From positions 124,001-188,000 of the forward strand of contig NZ_JACHHP010000004.1 of NCBI RefSeq assembly GCF_014202825.1: DNA of 64,000 bases, given 5' to 3'. The DNA is from Chiayiivirga flava. GTDB lineage: Bacteria; Pseudomonadota; Gammaproteobacteria; Xanthomonadales; Xanthomonadaceae. The translations under genes were made by a program, and so were the position numbers. The notes beneath the pieces are model-generated. The model was given only the letters and a program-made list of their open reading frames with translations, made no database searches and was not told the origin of the DNA. This document shows positions 16,980-29,820 of this stretch, in pieces. Positions within the stretch are counted from its first letter, which is position 1. Every line of letters starts with the position of its first letter.

Positions 16980-17918
16980 ATGAGCGCCGGTGGCGACCTC
17001 CCCCGCGCTCATGTCCCGGTGCTGTACGCCCAGACCCTCGCGGGGCTGAACGTACGCGGGGACGGGCGCTATCTGGACGGCACGTTCGGTCGCGGCGGGC
17101 ATGCGCGCGGCGTGCTGGAACGGTTGGGGCCGGCGGGACGGCTGCTGCTGATGGACAAGGATCCCGAGGCGATTGCGGTGGCGCAGCGCGAGTTTGCCGG
17201 CGATGCGCGCGTGGCGGTGCGGCAGGGCAGTTTTGCCGGGCTGGCGGATTGGAGCGAGACGGACGCCGGGCTGGACGGCGTGCTGTTCGACCTGGGCGTG
17301 TCCTCGCCGCAGATCGACCAGCCGCAGCGTGGTTTCAGCTTCATGCAGGACGGTCCGTTGGACATGCGGATGGACCCGGCGACGGGGATGCCTGTTGCGC
17401 AGTGGCTGGCGCAGGCGGACGAGCGGGAGATCGCGGACGTGTTGTGGGCGTACGGCGAGGAAAAGCAGAGCCGCAGGATTGCCCGCGCCATCGTGGCGCG
17501 CGCCGCGTCGCCGTCGCCGCTTGCCACCACCGCCGAGCTCGCCGATCTCGTCGCCGCCACCATCGGCCGACGCGATCCGCACAAGCATCCGGCCACGCGC
17601 ACGTTCCAGGCGCTGCGGATCTTCATCAACCGCGAACTGGACGACTTGAACACAGGCCTGGTCGCCGCGGTCTCCCGCCTGCACATCGGCGGGAGACTCG
17701 CGGTCATCAGTTTCCATTCGCTCGAGGATCGGGCGGTGAAGCGTTTCATCGCCGAGCTCGCCAAGGCGCCGCCGGGCAACCGCCGCCTGCCCGAACCCAC
17801 GGCGTTCGTGCCGACGCTGCGCGCTGTCGGCGACGCGATCACCGCCGACGCCGACGAGCTGGCGCACAACCCGCGCGCCCGCAGCGCGGTCCTGCGCGTG
17901 GCGGAGAAGCTGCAGTGA
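16980..17918 (+). CDS. rsmH: 16S rRNA m4C1402 methyltransferase RsmH
   Basis: 312 residues, SAM-dependent N4-methyltransferase acting on 16S rRNA position C1402. Motifs: [26 protein letters not shown] (SAM site), [22 protein letters not shown], and the C-terminal signature [17 protein letters not shown]. The ATG at 16980 is five bases after the mraZ stop. Its TGA overlaps the GTG of ftsL. Confidence 0.97.
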   Translation: MSAGGDLPRAHVPVLYAQTLAGLNVRGDGRYLDGTFGRGGHARGVLERLGPAGRLLLMDKDPEAIAVAQREFAGDARVAVRQGSFAGLADWSETDAGLDGVLFDLGVSSPQIDQPQRGFSFMQDGPLDMRMDPATGMPVAQWLAQADEREIADVLWAYGEEKQSRRIARAIVARAASPSPLATTAELADLVAATIGRRDPHKHPATRTFQALRIFINRELDDLNTGLVAAVSRLHIGGRLAVISFHSLEDRAVKRFIAELAKAPPGNRRLPEPTAFVPTLRAVGDAITADADELAHNPRARSAVLRVAEKLQ

Positions 17919-18184
17919 GCGTGCGCCTCGTCGTGTTCTCGGTGCTGATCCTCGCCACCATCGGCAGTGCGATCGGCGTGGTCTACACGCGCCACGAGCA
18001 CCGCCAGTTCTTCATCCAGTCCAGCCGTCTGGAGCGCGAGCGCGACGAGCTCGACATCGAGTTCGGCCGGCTGCAGCTGGAACAGGCCACGTGGGCCGAG
18101 ACCAGCCGCATCGAGCAGGTGGCCGCGCAGCAGCTGGGCATGAAGTTTCCCGACAGCGCCGACATCGTGGTGATCAAGCCATGA
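17915..18184 (+). CDS. ftsL: Cell division protein FtsL
   Basis: 89 residues from a GTG start that overlaps the rsmH stop (GTGA). One membrane segment ([20 protein letters not shown]) is followed by a periplasmic coiled-coil stretch ([20 protein letters not shown]) ending in [13 protein letters not shown], the usual short FtsL layout. FtsL joins FtsB and FtsQ to activate FtsWI septal synthesis. Very short and divergent in sequence, so identity rests on size, topology and position between rsmH and ftsI. Confidence 0.92.
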   Translation: MSVRLVVFSVLILATIGSAIGVVYTRHEHRQFFIQSSRLERERDELDIEFGRLQLEQATWAETSRIEQVAAQQLGMKFPDSADIVVIKP

Positions 18185-19989
18185 GGCGGACACGCGGCGT
18201 CAACACGCGGGCCAGGCTGCTGGCCGTGGTGGCCGTGCTCGGGCTCGGCGCCACGGTGCTGATCGCGCGCGCGGTCGACATGCAGCTGCTCAACGACGAC
18301 TTCTACCAGCAGCAGGGCGACGCGCGCTTCCTGCGCGAGATCGAGATCCCGACCTCGCGCGGCATGATCACCGACCGCAACGGCGAGCCGCTGGCGGTGT
18401 CCACGCCGGTGGAGTCGATCTGGTGCAGCCCGCTGGAGCTGCTGCAGCACACCGACCGCCTGCCGCAGCTGGCGGAGGCGGTGGACATCGACCTCGACAC
18501 GCTGACCCAGCGCCTGTCCGAGCGCGCCGACAAGGAATTCATGTTCCTGCGCCGGCACATGAATCCGGACGACGCCGACGCGATCCTCGAACTCGGCATT
18601 CCGGGCGTGTTTTCGCAGCGCGAGTTCCGCCGCTACTACCCGCTGGGCGAGGTGGTGGCGCATGTGCTCGGCAAGACCAACATCGACGACCACGGCCAGG
18701 AAGGTCTCGAGCTCGCGTTCGAGGACTGGCTGTCGGGCACGCCCGGCGCCAAGCGCGTGATCCGCGACCGGCGCGGGCGCATCGTCGAGAACGTCGACCT
18801 GATCCGCGCGCCGGAACCGGGGCAGGCGCTCGCGCTGAGCATCGATCGCCGCATCCAGTACCTGGCCTACCGCGAGCTCAAGACCGCGCTGACCGAAAAC
18901 CAGGCGGCGAGCGGTTCGATCGTGGTGCTGGACGTGTCCAACGGCGAAATCCTCGCGATGGTCAACCAGCCCTCGTACAACCCCAACCTGCGCGAACCCG
19001 GCGACGCCGGCAGCCACCGCAACCGCGCGCTCACCGACGTGTTCGAGCCCGGCTCGGTGATGAAATCGTTCACCATCGCCGCCGCGATCGAGGCCGGCAA
19101 GTTCACGCCGGACACACCGGTGCCGACCGCACCCGGCTACATCTCCATCGCCGGCTATCCGATCCGCGACTTCAAGAATTACGGCACGCTCACCGTGTCC
19201 GGCGTGCTGTCCAAGAGCTCCAACGTCGGCGCCACGAAGATCGCGTCGACCCTGAGCAACGAGCACCAGTACGACATGTACCGCCGCTTCGGCCTGGGCC
19301 AGGCGAGCGGCAGCGGCTTTCCCGGCGAATCGGCCGGCGTGTTGCCCGGCCCGAACACCTGGGGCCCGACCGAGAAGGCGACGATCTCATACGGTTATGG
19401 CCTCAACACCACGCTGCTGCAGCTGGCGCGCGCGTACGCGGCGATCGGCAACGGCGGGCGCCTGATCGAGCCGACCTTCGTGAAGGACGCCAACAATCCG
19501 TCCGAGCAGATCATCGATCCGGAACTCGCGCAGCAGATGCTGACCATGCTCGAAGGCGTGACCGCGCCGGGCGGCACCGCCACGCGCGCCAACGTGCTCG
19601 GTTACCGCGTGGGCGGCAAGACCGGCACCTCGCGCAAGGCCGCCGGCGGCGGCTATGCCGACAAGAAATACACCGCCGTGTTCGTGGGGCTGGTGCCGGC
19701 CTCGCAACCGAAGTTCGTCACCGCGGTGGTGATCCACGAACCGAATTCGTTCGACGCCGCCGGCGCCCTGGTGTACGGCGGCGGCGCGGTGGCCGCGCCC
19801 GTGTTCCATCGCGTGATGGACGGCGCGCTGCGGCTCATGGACGTGCAGCCGGACAACGTGCAGCAGTGGTATGCGGCGGCGCCGGCGCCAACCGATCCAA
19901 CCGCCGAACAGGTGCCCGATTCGGACCCCATGCCCGAGGCGATCGGCGTGCCCACTGCCGCCGCCTCGGCACCCGGAGCGACGCCGTGA
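18181..19989 (+). CDS. ftsI: Septal peptidoglycan transpeptidase FtsI (PBP3)
   Basis: 602 residues. One N-terminal membrane anchor ([19 protein letters not shown]), a pedestal domain ([19 protein letters not shown]), and a class B transpeptidase domain with Ser292 in GSVMK, SSN at 346-348 and KTGT at 480-483. It cross-links septal peptidoglycan as the partner of FtsW. The C-terminal about 40 residues are Pro/Ala/Asp-rich and probably unstructured. Start codon overlaps the ftsL stop by four bases. Confidence 0.97.
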   Translation: MRRTRGVNTRARLLAVVAVLGLGATVLIARAVDMQLLNDDFYQQQGDARFLREIEIPTSRGMITDRNGEPLAVSTPVESIWCSPLELLQHTDRLPQLAEAVDIDLDTLTQRLSERADKEFMFLRRHMNPDDADAILELGIPGVFSQREFRRYYPLGEVVAHVLGKTNIDDHGQEGLELAFEDWLSGTPGAKRVIRDRRGRIVENVDLIRAPEPGQALALSIDRRIQYLAYRELKTALTENQAASGSIVVLDVSNGEILAMVNQPSYNPNLREPGDAGSHRNRALTDVFEPGSVMKSFTIAAAIEAGKFTPDTPVPTAPGYISIAGYPIRDFKNYGTLTVSGVLSKSSNVGATKIASTLSNEHQYDMYRRFGLGQASGSGFPGESAGVLPGPNTWGPTEKATISYGYGLNTTLLQLARAYAAIGNGGRLIEPTFVKDANNPSEQIIDPELAQQMLTMLEGVTAPGGTATRANVLGYRVGGKTGTSRKAAGGGYADKKYTAVFVGLVPASQPKFVTAVVIHEPNSFDAAGALVYGGGAVAAPVFHRVMDGALRLMDVQPDNVQQWYAAAPAPTDPTAEQVPDSDPMPEAIGVPTAAASAPGATP

Positions 19990-21548
19990 TGCGCCTGGAC
20001 ATGCTGCTCGGCGACAGCCACGCACCGCCGATCGAGATCGACGCGCTCACGCTCGACAGCCGCGCGGTGACGCCGGGTGCCGCGTTCGTCGCGCTCGGCG
20101 GCGGCAGCACGCACGGCCTGCGCCACGCACCGCAGGCGCTGGCCGCCGGCGCCGCGTGCGTGCTGTTCGAGCCGCCGGCTCCGGACGACATCGTGCTGCC
20201 CGATGCCGCCATTCCCGTGCCCGGCCTGCGCGCCACACTCGGCGCGATGGCCGATCGATTCTTCGGGGCACCGTCGCACGCGCTGACCGTCATCGGCGTC
20301 ACCGGCACCAACGGCAAGACGTCCACCGTGCAGTTGCTGGCGCAGGCGTTCAGCAATGCGGGCGCCGTCGCCGGCAGCATCGGCACGCTCGGCGCCGGCC
20401 TGCACGGTGCCATCGCCGCGGGCGAGCGCACCACGCCGGACGTGATCGGCGTGCACGGCCTGCTCGCACGCATGCGCGACGCGCGGGCCAGCCATGTGGC
20501 GATGGAAGTCTCGTCGCATGCGCTGGACCAGGGCCGTGTCGACGCGGTGGCGTTCGACGTGGCCGTGTTCACCAACCTCACGCGCGACCACCTCGACTAC
20601 CACGGCACGATGGCGGCCTACGGCGCGGCCAAGGCGCTGCTGTTCGACTGGCCCACGCTCGACGCGGCAGTGATCAACATCGACGATGCCTTCGGCCCGA
20701 CACTCGCCACGCGCCGCGGCGCCGCGCCGCGGCAGATCACGCTGAGCTCGCGTGGTGCGCAGGCGACGCTGCGTGCCGACGCCATCGTGCCGAATGCGGC
20801 CGGCCTGCACTTCGACCTGATCCACGAGGGTCGCAGCCTGCCGGTGCGCAGCCGCCTGCTCGGCCGCTTCAACGTCGACAACCTGCTGGCGGTCGCCGGC
20901 ACGCTGCTCGCGCTCGACTGGGCGTTCGCGGACATCGTCGACGCACTCGCCGCGCTCGAACCCGTGCCCGGCCGCATGAGCCGACTCGGCGGCGACGCCG
21001 CGACACCGCTGGTGGTGATCGACTACGCCCACACCCCCGACGCACTCGAACAGGCGCTCGCGACGCTGCGCTCGCACACCGCCGGCCGGCTGTTCTGCGT
21101 GTTCGGCTGCGGCGGCGAACGCGATCGCGGCAAGCGTCCGCAGATGGCGCGCATCGCAGACGCCGCCGCCGATGTCGTCATCGTCACCGACGACAATCCG
21201 CGACGCGAACCGGGCGACGCGATCGTCGCCGAGATCGTCGCGGGCTTCGCCACGGCAGCAGTCCCCCTCGACGCCAACACCTCGAACCCTTCGGCGGCAC
21301 GCATCGAAGGAACGCTTCTCCCGCAACGCGGGGGAAGCTGCCGGCAGGCTGAAGGGGGGGCTCTTGCTCGGATCTTCATCCAGCGCGACCGCGCCAAGGC
21401 CATCATCGCCGCCATCGCCGCCGCATTGCCCGGCGACACGGTGCTGATCGCCGGCAAAGGCCACGAGCCCTGCCAGGAAGTCGACGGCATCAAGCATCCC
21501 TTCGACGACCTCGCGCACGCCCGCGCCGCGCTGGAGACGCGCGCATGA
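19989..21548 (+). CDS. murE: UDP-MurNAc-tripeptide synthetase MurE, with an in-frame repeat insertion
   Basis: 519 residues, about 25 longer than E. coli MurE (495). Adds meso-diaminopimelate to UDP-MurNAc-L-Ala-D-Glu. ATP site GTNGKTS at 106-112; the DNPR motif (402-405) that selects meso-diaminopimelate is present, followed by [11 protein letters not shown]. Between [10 protein letters not shown] (about 420-429) and IQRDRAKAI (about 461-469) lies an extra segment rich in Ser, Gly and Arg that is encoded by a dispersed palindromic repeat (21293-21360). The surrounding reading frame is intact, so the enzyme is presumably active with an extra surface loop. ATG overlaps the ftsI stop by one base. 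Confidence 0.96.
   Translation: MRLDMLLGDSHAPPIEIDALTLDSRAVTPGAAFVALGGGSTHGLRHAPQALAAGAACVLFEPPAPDDIVLPDAAIPVPGLRATLGAMADRFFGAPSHALTVIGVTGTNGKTSTVQLLAQAFSNAGAVAGSIGTLGAGLHGAIAAGERTTPDVIGVHGLLARMRDARASHVAMEVSSHALDQGRVDAVAFDVAVFTNLTRDHLDYHGTMAAYGAAKALLFDWPTLDAAVINIDDAFGPTLATRRGAAPRQITLSSRGAQATLRADAIVPNAAGLHFDLIHEGRSLPVRSRLLGRFNVDNLLAVAGTLLALDWAFADIVDALAALEPVPGRMSRLGGDAATPLVVIDYAHTPDALEQALATLRSHTAGRLFCVFGCGGERDRGKRPQMARIADAAADVVIVTDDNPRREPGDAIVAEIVAGFATAAVPLDANTSNPSAARIEGTLLPQRGGSCRQAEGGALARIFIQRDRAKAIIAAIAAALPGDTVLIAGKGHEPCQEVDGIKHPFDDLAHARAALETRA
21293..21360. repeat. Palindromic repeat inserted in frame within murE
   Basis: Contains imperfect arms GCTTCTCCCGC and GCGGGGGAAGC (21314-21338) followed by TGCCGGCAGGCTGAAGGGG. 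The core matches the CTTCTCCC/GGGAGAAG elements found between genes elsewhere in this window (family B). It adds roughly 25-30 codons to murE without a stop or frameshift. Confidence 0.75.
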
Positions 21549-22930
21549 GGCCGTTCCTGCTATCGGATGCCGCCGGCTGGTGCGAAGGCCGCCTGCTCGG
21601 CGCCGACGCCACGGTGGGCGGCGTCGGGATCGACTCGCGCACGGTCGAGGCCGGCGGGCTTTTCGTCGCGCTGCGCGGCGAGCAGGTCGACGGCCATGCA
21701 TTCGTCGCCGCGGCCGCCGAACGCGGTGCGGCGGGGGCGCTGGTCGCGCGGCCGGTGGACGCGGATCTGCCGCAGATCGTCTGCGGCGACACGCAGACCG
21801 CGCTCGGCGACATCGCCGCCGCGCTTGCCGAAACGCGCAGCACCACCGTCATCGGCATCACCGGCAGCAACGGCAAGACGTCGACGAAGACGCTCACGCA
21901 CGCGATCCTGTCGCAGGTCGGCAGCACCTACGCCAATCCCGGCAACTTCAACAACGAGCTGGGCCTGCCGCTGGCGCTGATCGACCAGCCCGAAGACGCG
22001 CGCTTCGGCATCTGCGAGATGGGCGCGGGCCAGCCCGGCGACATCGCCTATCTTGCCGCCATCGCGCGGCCGCGCATCGCGCTGGTCAACAACGTCGCCG
22101 CGGCGCATCTGGAGCGCATGGGTTCGCTGCTGGGCGTGGCGCAGACAAAGGGAGCGATCTACGACGCCCTGCCGCCGGACGGCGTGGCGGTGATCAATGC
22201 CGACGACGCCTTCGGCCCGTATTTCGCGCAGCGCGCCGCGCCGCGCCGGGTAGTGCGCTTCGGCATCGACGCCACCGCCGAGGTGTTCGCCACCGCCATC
22301 GAAGCCTCGGACGAGGGCACGCGGTTCACGCTGCACACGCCGATCGGCGAGATTGCCGTCGCGCTGCCGCTGGGTGGGCGTCACCAGCTGATGAACGCGC
22401 TCGCCGCGGCGTCGATCGCGCTTGCGGCCGACGCGCCGCTGCAGGCCATCGCGGCCGGGCTCGCCGCCGCGCCGCGCGTGCCCGGACGCCAGCAGCCGCA
22501 CCGGCTCGAGAGCGGCGCGCTGCTGCTCGACGACAGCTACAACGCCAACCCCGGCTCCGTGGCCGCGGCCATCGCGAGCCTTGCGGCCGCAGCACGGCGC
22601 GAATCCGGCGCCGAAGCCTGGCTCGTGCTCGGCGACATGCGCGAGCTCGGCGAAGGCGCGCGGCACCTGCATGCGGAGGTCGGCGACGCGGCGCGCGATG
22701 CGGGCATCCGCCGCCTGTTCACCGTCGGCGAACTCAGCGCCGCGGCAACCCGGGCCTTCGGTCCCGGCGCGCGGCATTTTGACGATCAGGCCGGTCTCGC
22801 CGACGCCTTGCGCGACGCGCTGCACGGCAACGTGATCTGCCTGGTGAAGGGCTCGCGCGGCAGCCGCATGGATCGCATCGTCGCCATGTTGCTGGGCGCG
22901 GAGAGCAGCGGGGTGCATCATGCTGCTTGA
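21545..22930 (+). CDS. murF: UDP-MurNAc-tripeptide-D-Ala-D-Ala ligase MurF
   Basis: 461 residues. Adds D-Ala-D-Ala to the tripeptide precursor, the last cytoplasmic step of UDP-MurNAc-pentapeptide synthesis. Mur-ligase ATP site GSNGKTS at 107-113; NAVN-like [13 protein letters not shown], and [14 protein letters not shown] in the C-terminal domain are typical. ATG overlaps the murE stop by four bases. Its last 11 bases overlap the start of mraY. Confidence 0.97.
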   Translation: MRPFLLSDAAGWCEGRLLGADATVGGVGIDSRTVEAGGLFVALRGEQVDGHAFVAAAAERGAAGALVARPVDADLPQIVCGDTQTALGDIAAALAETRSTTVIGITGSNGKTSTKTLTHAILSQVGSTYANPGNFNNELGLPLALIDQPEDARFGICEMGAGQPGDIAYLAAIARPRIALVNNVAAAHLERMGSLLGVAQTKGAIYDALPPDGVAVINADDAFGPYFAQRAAPRRVVRFGIDATAEVFATAIEASDEGTRFTLHTPIGEIAVALPLGGRHQLMNALAAASIALAADAPLQAIAAGLAAAPRVPGRQQPHRLESGALLLDDSYNANPGSVAAAIASLAAAARRESGAEAWLVLGDMRELGEGARHLHAEVGDAARDAGIRRLFTVGELSAAATRAFGPGARHFDDQAGLADALRDALHGNVICLVKGSRGSRMDRIVAMLLGAESSGVHHAA

Positions 22931-24004
22931 ACTCGCACGCTGGCTCGAACAGTTCGCCGGCGTGTTCGCCGTGTTCAACTACATCACGCTGCGTTCGATT
23001 CTGGCTGCGCTGACCGCGCTGGCGGTGTCGCTGCTGTTCGGACCGTACGCGATCCGCAAACTCGCGAGTGTCAAGCACGGCGGCCAGCCGATCCGCACCG
23101 ACGGCCCGCAGTCGCATTTCTCCAAGGCAGGCACGCCGACGATGGGCGGCGCGCTGATCCTGTTCGCGGTGCTGATCGCAACGCTGCTGTGGGCCAATCT
23201 GGCAAACCGCTACATCTGGATCGTGCTTGCGGTCACCGTCGCGTTCGGTGCCATCGGCTGGCTCGACGACTGGATCAAGATCGTGCGGCGCGATCCGAAC
23301 GGCCTGAAGTCGCGCTGGAAGTATCTGCTGCAGTCGATCTTCGGGCTCGCCGCGGCGCTGGTGCTGTACTACACGGCCGATGCGCCGTCCAACACCACGT
23401 TCTACCTGCCGCTGCTGAAGGATTTCGCGCTGCCGCTCGGGATCGGGTTCGTTGCCGTGGCCTACCTGGGCATCGTCGGATTCTCCAACGCGGTCAATCT
23501 CACCGACGGCCTCGACGGACTCGCGATCATGCCGGCGGCGCTCGTGGCGTGCGCGCTGGGCGTGTTCGCCTACGTCGCGGGCAATGCGGTCTTCGCCAGC
23601 TACCTGCAGATGCCGCAGGTGCCGGGCGCGGGCGAGCTGACGATCATCTGTGCCGCCATCGCCGGCGCCGGGCTCGGCTTCCTGTGGTTCAACACCTATC
23701 CTGCGATGGTGTTCATGGGCGACATCGGCGCGCTCGCGCTCGGTGCCGCGCTCGGCACCATTGCGCTGATCGTGCGGCAGGAAGTGTTGCTGGCGCTGAT
23801 GGGCGGCGTGTTCGTGATCGAGATGTTCTCGGTCATCGCGCAGGTCGCGAGCTTCAAGCTCACCGGCAAACGCATTTTCCGCATGGCACCGATCCACCAT
23901 CACTTCGAGCTCAAGGGCTGGCCGGAACCGCGCGTGATCGTGCGCTTCTGGATCATCACCGTGGTGCTCGTGCTCGTGGGTCTTGCGACCCTGAAGGTGC
24001 GGTG

Positions 24005-24005
<1 letters not shown>
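22920..24005 (+). CDS. mraY: Phospho-MurNAc-pentapeptide translocase MraY
   Basis: 361 residues, ten membrane segments, makes lipid I on the inner membrane. Signature segments: [12 protein letters not shown], the Asp pair 116-117 in [23 protein letters not shown], and the C-terminal [15 protein letters not shown]. Start ATG lies 11 bases inside murF. Its stop shares one base with the ftsW ATG. Confidence 0.98.
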
Positions 24006-25332
<1,327 letters not shown>

Positions 25333-25336
<4 letters not shown>

Positions 25337-26415
25337 GCGCCGCGCCCGTGGCCATCCTCGCCGGCGGCACCGGCGGACACATCTTTCCGGGCCTGGCCGT
25401 GGCGCGGACGCTGCGCGATCGCGGCGTGCCGGTGATCTGGCTCGGTGCGCGCGGCCGCATGGAAACGCGGCTGGTGCCGGCGCAGGGTTTCGCACTGGAA
25501 ACCATCGAGATCTCCGCACTGCGCGGACAAGGGTCGCTGTCCACGCTCACCGCGCCGCTGCGCGTGCTGCGCGCGGTGTGGCAGGCGCGCTCGGTGCTGC
25601 GCCGGCATCGTCCACGCGCGGTGATCAGTTTCGGCGGGTTTGCCGCAGGCCCCGGCGGCCTTGCCGCGCGGCTTTCGGGCCTGCCGCTGCTGGTGCACGA
25701 GCAGAACCGCGTGCCCGGCCTCACCAACCGCGTGCTCGCGCGGCTCGCGCGGCGCGTGCTGCAGGGGTTTCCCGGCAGCTTCGCCGCCGTGCTGCAGCCC
25801 GTGACGGTGGGCAATCCGGTGCGCCGCGAGATCGCCGCGCTGCCGTCGCCGGACGAACGCCTGGCCGGGCGCAGCGGTCCGGTCCGCGTGCTCGTGCTCG
25901 GCGGCAGCCAAGGCGCGCGCGCACTGAACGATGGCGTGCCGCAGGCGCTCGCGATGCTTGGCGCCGAGGCGCGGCTGGAGGTGCTGCATCAGTGCGGGGA
26001 GCAGTTCGCCGAGCGCACCGCGCAGGCGTATGCGCAGGCCGGAATCGCGGCGACGATCGAGCCCTTCATCGCCGACATGGCGCACGCGTATGCCTGGGCC
26101 GATCTCGTGATCTGCCGCGCCGGCGCGCTGACGCTTGCCGAAGTGTGCGCCACCGGCGTCGGCAGCGTGCTGGTGCCGTTCCCGCATGCCGCCGACGATC
26201 ACCAGACGCGCAATGCCGAATTTCTCGTGACCCACGCCGCGGCCGCGCTGGTGCCCGAGAGCGACGCGTTCGCCGAGCGTCTTGCCGACAGCCTGCGCGT
26301 GCCGCTCGCCGATCCCGCCCTGCGCCTGCAGTGGGCCAACGCATCGCGCGCGCTGGCCCGCCCCGAGGCGGCCGAACGCGTCGCCGACGAAATCCTTGCC
26401 GAGGCCAGTGCATGA
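25333..26415 (+). CDS. murG: UDP-GlcNAc transferase MurG
   Basis: 360 residues, family 28 glycosyltransferase that adds GlcNAc to lipid I on the cytoplasmic face of the membrane. N-terminal [10 protein letters not shown] (11-20), [24 protein letters not shown] and the UDP-binding segment [13 protein letters not shown] followed by [14 protein letters not shown] are all present. ATGA overlaps join it to ftsW and murC. Confidence 0.98.
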
Positions 26416-27839
26416 AACGTCTCCGTGCCGGCAGCGATTTCGCCAGCGCCTTCCGCCGCGTGCACTTCATCGGCATCGGTGGCGTCGGCATGAGCGGCAT
26501 CGCGGAAGTGCTGTGCACGCTCGGCTACAGCGTGTCGGGCTCGGACAAGGGCGAGTCTGCGGCCACGCGACGGCTGGCGGCGATGGGAGCGACGGTGGCG
26601 CTCGGACACGACGCGGTCAACGTCGAGGGCGTGGATGTGGTCGTCGTCTCCAGCGCGATCCGGCGCGACAACCCGGAGCTGAAGGCCGCGCGCGCGCAGC
26701 GCATTCCGATCGTCCCGCGCGCGGAAATGCTGGCCGAACTCATGCGCTTCCGCCGCGGCATCGCCGTGGCCGGCACGCACGGCAAGACAACGACGACGAG
26801 CCTCGTCGCCAGCGTGCTGAGCGAAGGCGGCATGGACCCGACCTTCGTGATCGGCGGCCAGCTGCTGTCGGCAGGCGCCAACGCGCGCCTGGGCGGCGGC
26901 GAATGGCTCGTGGCGGAAGCCGACGAGAGCGACGGATCGTTCCTGCGCCTCACCCCGCTCATCGCCGTCGTCACCAACATCGATGCCGATCACCTCGAAA
27001 ACTACAACAACGACTTCGCCAACGTGCGGGCCGCGTTTTCCGAATTCCTGCACCGCCTGCCGTTCTACGGCCTCGCCATCCTGTGCATCGACGACGACGA
27101 AGTGCGCGCACTCGCCGCCGAGATGCCGCGCCACGTCATCACCTACGGCCACGCGCCGGATGCGGAAGTGCGCGCGGAAAACGTCACGCAGCAGGGCAAC
27201 TTCAGCCGCTTCACGCTGTGCCTGCCCGGCGCCGCGCCGCAGCCGGTGACGCTGAACCTGCCCGGACGCCACAACGTGCAGAACGCGCTCGCCGCGGCCG
27301 CGATCGGCTGGCAGCTCGGTGTCGAAGCCGGCGCCATCGCGCGTGCGCTGGAGAACTTCCAGGGCATCGGCCGGCGCTTCAACCTGCTCGGCGAACTGAG
27401 CCTGGAACACGGCAGCGCCACGCTGGTCGACGACTACGGCCACCATCCGCGCGAACTGGCCGCCGTCTTCGCCGCGGCCCGCGCCGGCTGGCCGGACAAG
27501 CGTCTGGTGGTCGCGTTCCAGCCGCACCGCTACAGCCGCACGCGCGACCTGCTCGACGACTTCGCTGCCGTGCTGGCGGAGGTCGATGCGCTGGTGCTGA
27601 CCGAGGTCTATCCGGCCGGCGAAACGCCGATTCCCGGCGCCGACGGCAAGGCGCTGGCACGCACCATCCGCGCGCGCGGCAAGGTCGATCCCGTGCTCGT
27701 GCCGCATCCGCGCGAACTCGCCGACGTGCTGCCCGGCGTGCTGCAGGACGGCGATCTGCTGATCCTCGCCGGCGCCGGCGACATCGGCCACGCGGCGCAG
27801 GAACTCGCCGCGCACGGACTGCATGGAGGCAAGGCATGA
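26412..27839 (+). CDS. murC: UDP-MurNAc-L-alanine ligase MurC
   Basis: 475 residues. Adds the first L-Ala to UDP-MurNAc. Rossmann GIGGVGMSG at 21-29, ATP site GTHGKTTTT at 121-129, [10 protein letters not shown], the [10 protein letters not shown] signature and [10 protein letters not shown] are typical. Four-base overlaps with murG before and ddl after. murB, often the next dcw gene, is absent here, so the enzyme must be encoded elsewhere. Confidence 0.98.
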   Translation: MKRLRAGSDFASAFRRVHFIGIGGVGMSGIAEVLCTLGYSVSGSDKGESAATRRLAAMGATVALGHDAVNVEGVDVVVVSSAIRRDNPELKAARAQRIPIVPRAEMLAELMRFRRGIAVAGTHGKTTTTSLVASVLSEGGMDPTFVIGGQLLSAGANARLGGGEWLVAEADESDGSFLRLTPLIAVVTNIDADHLENYNNDFANVRAAFSEFLHRLPFYGLAILCIDDDEVRALAAEMPRHVITYGHAPDAEVRAENVTQQGNFSRFTLCLPGAAPQPVTLNLPGRHNVQNALAAAAIGWQLGVEAGAIARALENFQGIGRRFNLLGELSLEHGSATLVDDYGHHPRELAAVFAAARAGWPDKRLVVAFQPHRYSRTRDLLDDFAAVLAEVDALVLTEVYPAGETPIPGADGKALARTIRARGKVDPVLVPHPRELADVLPGVLQDGDLLILAGAGDIGHAAQELAAHGLHGGKA

Positions 27840-28927
27840 ACGACAGCATCACCATCCCGCCGCAGCGCATCGCCAACAGCGCCGACTTCGGTCGCGTCGC
27901 CGTGCTGCTCGGCGGCACCTCGTCCGAACGCGAGGTCTCGCTGGACTCCGGCGGCAACGTCGTCGATGCGCTGCGCGCGCGCGGTGTCGATGCCTTTCCG
28001 GTTGACGGCATTCCGGCGCTGATCGAAGCCCTCCGCAACCAGCTGGTCGACCGCGTCTTCAACATCCTGCACGGCAACAAGGGCGGCGGCGAAGACGGCG
28101 TGGTGCAGGGCCTGCTCGAAGCGTTCGGCGTGCCGTGCACCGGCTCTGGCGTGCTCGGCACCGCGCTCGCGATGGACAAGATCCGCAGCAAGCAGGTGTG
28201 GCTGGCGCTTGATCTTCCGACGCCGCGCTACAGGCGCCTGTCGAAAGGCGACGATGTGCATGTCGCCGCACGCGAACTCGGCCTGCCGGTGATCGTGAAG
28301 CCGGCGTGCGAAGGCTCGAGCGTCGGCGTCAGCCGCGTGTTCGACGACAAGGACCTCGATGCCGCCGTCGAACTCGCCGCGAAGTACCCCGGCGAACTGC
28401 TGATGGAACAACTGATCCATGGTGATGTGGAGCAGGGCACGGACAACGGCGCCGGCGAATACACCGTAGGCATCCTCGATGGCGTCGCGCTGCCGAGCAT
28501 CCGCATCGTGCCGGCCACCGAATACTACGACTACCACGCCAAGTACGTTGCCGACGACACGCAATACGTTTGCCCCGGCCTCGAGGGCGCAGCCGAAGCT
28601 CGGATGCGCAGGCTCGCCCTCGCGGCTTTTCATGCGGTCGGCTGCAGCGGCTGGGGCCGCGTCGACCTGATGCGCGACGGCGAAGGTCGCGATTTCCTGC
28701 TCGAGGTGAACACCGCGCCCGGCATGACCAGCCACTCGCTCGTGCCAAAGGCCGCGCGCGCGGTCGGCATCGATTTCGAGGAACTGTGCTGGCGCGTGCT
28801 GGAAACGTCGCTGCCCGCCGTTTCTCGGGATTCGGGATTCGCGATTCGAGATTCGAAAGAGCATGTCGCCCGCTCTTCCACGAATCACCAATCACCAATC
28901 ACCAGTCCCGCCCCGGAGGGCCGCTGA
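27836..28927 (+). CDS. ddl: D-alanine-D-alanine ligase, with repeat-derived C-terminal tail
   Basis: 363 residues, ATP-grasp ligase that makes D-Ala-D-Ala for Mur[17 protein letters not shown] at the N-terminus, [29 protein letters not shown] and [20 protein letters not shown] are the family patterns. The conserved fold ends near [13 protein letters not shown] (about residue 329). The final 35 residues ([14 protein letters not shown] onward) are encoded by tandem GATTCG-type repeats at 28826-28910 and have no counterpart in the family. Four-base overlap with murC; the TGA shares one base with the ftsQ ATG. Confidence 0.96.
   Translation: MNDSITIPPQRIANSADFGRVAVLLGGTSSEREVSLDSGGNVVDALRARGVDAFPVDGIPALIEALRNQLVDRVFNILHGNKGGGEDGVVQGLLEAFGVPCTGSGVLGTALAMDKIRSKQVWLALDLPTPRYRRLSKGDDVHVAARELGLPVIVKPACEGSSVGVSRVFDDKDLDAAVELAAKYPGELLMEQLIHGDVEQGTDNGAGEYTVGILDGVALPSIRIVPATEYYDYHAKYVADDTQYVCPGLEGAAEARMRRLALAAFHAVGCSGWGRVDLMRDGEGRDFLLEVNTAPGMTSHSLVPKAARAVGIDFEELCWRVLETSLPAVSRDSGFAIRDSKEHVARSSTNHQSPITSPAPEGR
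28826..28910. repeat. GATTC-type repeat cluster captured in the ddl 3' end (family C)
   Basis: Runs of the 8-base theme GGGATTCG / GCGATTCG / GAGATTCG (28829-28857) are followed by AATCACC repeats on the opposite sense (28882-28903), so the two halves can pair. The same theme occurs at 29622-29812 and 38645-38795. Confidence 0.75.
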
Positions 28928-29820
28928 TGCACGGCCTCGCCCGCCTGCTTGCCTGGGTCATCGCGCTCTCGCTGGTGACGCTGCCGGTGGTCGCCGTGCT
29001 CAACGGCTGGATCGCCTCGGACCACTGGCCGTTGCAGACCCTGCGCGTCACCGCGCAGTACGAACGCGTGAGTGCGGAGCAGATCCGCGCCGCGGCGTCG
29101 GCGCAGCTGGGAAAGGGTTTCTTCGCGGTCGATCTCGCCGAAGTCCGCTCCGCGGTTGCGTCGCTGCCGTGGGTGGAGCGCGTGGAGGTGCGCAAGCGCT
29201 GGCCCGACGTGCTCGACATCACGGTCGCCGAACACCGCGCGTTCGCGCGCTGGGACGGCGATCGCCTGCTGTCGGATCACGGCCAGCTGTTCCGCGCCCC
29301 CGGTGGCGACGATCTGCAAGGCCTGCCGGAGCTGTTCGGACCGGACGAGCGCATCGCCGAGGTGGTGGCGTTCCACGCCAACGCCCTGCGCATCCTCGCC
29401 GGGACCGGCCTGCAGGTGCGCGGTGCGCGTCTGTCCGCGCGCGGCAGCTGGAGCCTGGTGCTGGGCAACGGTGCACGCGTGATGGTGGGCCGCAGCGCAC
29501 AGCCGCAGGAGCGGCTCGCGCGGCTGGTGCGGGTGTTGCCGCAGCTGCTCACCGAACGCCGCCCGTTCGAGCGCATCGATCTGCGCTACACCAACGGCTT
29601 CGCGGTGCATTGGGCGGCGGAGCCGGGAGTCGGGAATGGAGAGTCGGGAATCGATGAAGAGCGGGTGGCAACGCCCGACCTGACCTTCGTTACCCCGCCC
29701 CTTCGCGGACCCGCACATGCGCCGTTCCTGATCCCGACGACTCCAGAGTCCCGATTCCCGATTCCCGGCTCCACCCCGCGTCCCGACTCCCGATTCCCCA
29801 TTCCCGGCGTTAACGCATGA
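28927..29820 (+). CDS. ftsQ: Cell division protein FtsQ, with repeat-derived C-terminal extension
   Basis: 297 residues. One membrane segment (LLAWVIALSLVTLPVVAVLN), a POTRA domain (LQTLRVTAQYERVSAEQIRA to FFAVDLAEVRSAVASLPWVE in pieces) and the beta domain ending near DLRYTNGFAVHW (about 232). The last 65 residues, including FLIPTTPESRFPIPGS and RPDSRFPIPGV, are translations of GATTCGGGAATC-type repeats and are not part of the FtsQ fold. FtsQ recruits FtsB and FtsL to the division site. Overlaps ddl by one base and ftsA by four. Confidence 0.94.
   Translation: MHGLARLLAWVIALSLVTLPVVAVLNGWIASDHWPLQTLRVTAQYERVSAEQIRAAASAQLGKGFFAVDLAEVRSAVASLPWVERVEVRKRWPDVLDITVAEHRAFARWDGDRLLSDHGQLFRAPGGDDLQGLPELFGPDERIAEVVAFHANALRILAGTGLQVRGARLSARGSWSLVLGNGARVMVGRSAQPQERLARLVRVLPQLLTERRPFERIDLRYTNGFAVHWAAEPGVGNGESGIDEERVATPDLTFVTPPLRGPAHAPFLIPTTPESRFPIPGSTPRPDSRFPIPGVNA
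29622..29812. repeat. GATTC/GGAATC repeat clusters in the ftsQ 3' end (family C)
   Basis: GGGAGTCGGGAATGGAGAGT with GGGAATCG at 29625-29655, and the opposite-sense GATTCCCGATTCCCGGCTCC, GACTCCCGATTCCCC at 29752-29805. Arms are complementary, so the whole block can fold back on itself. It is fully translated in the ftsQ frame. Confidence 0.75.
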
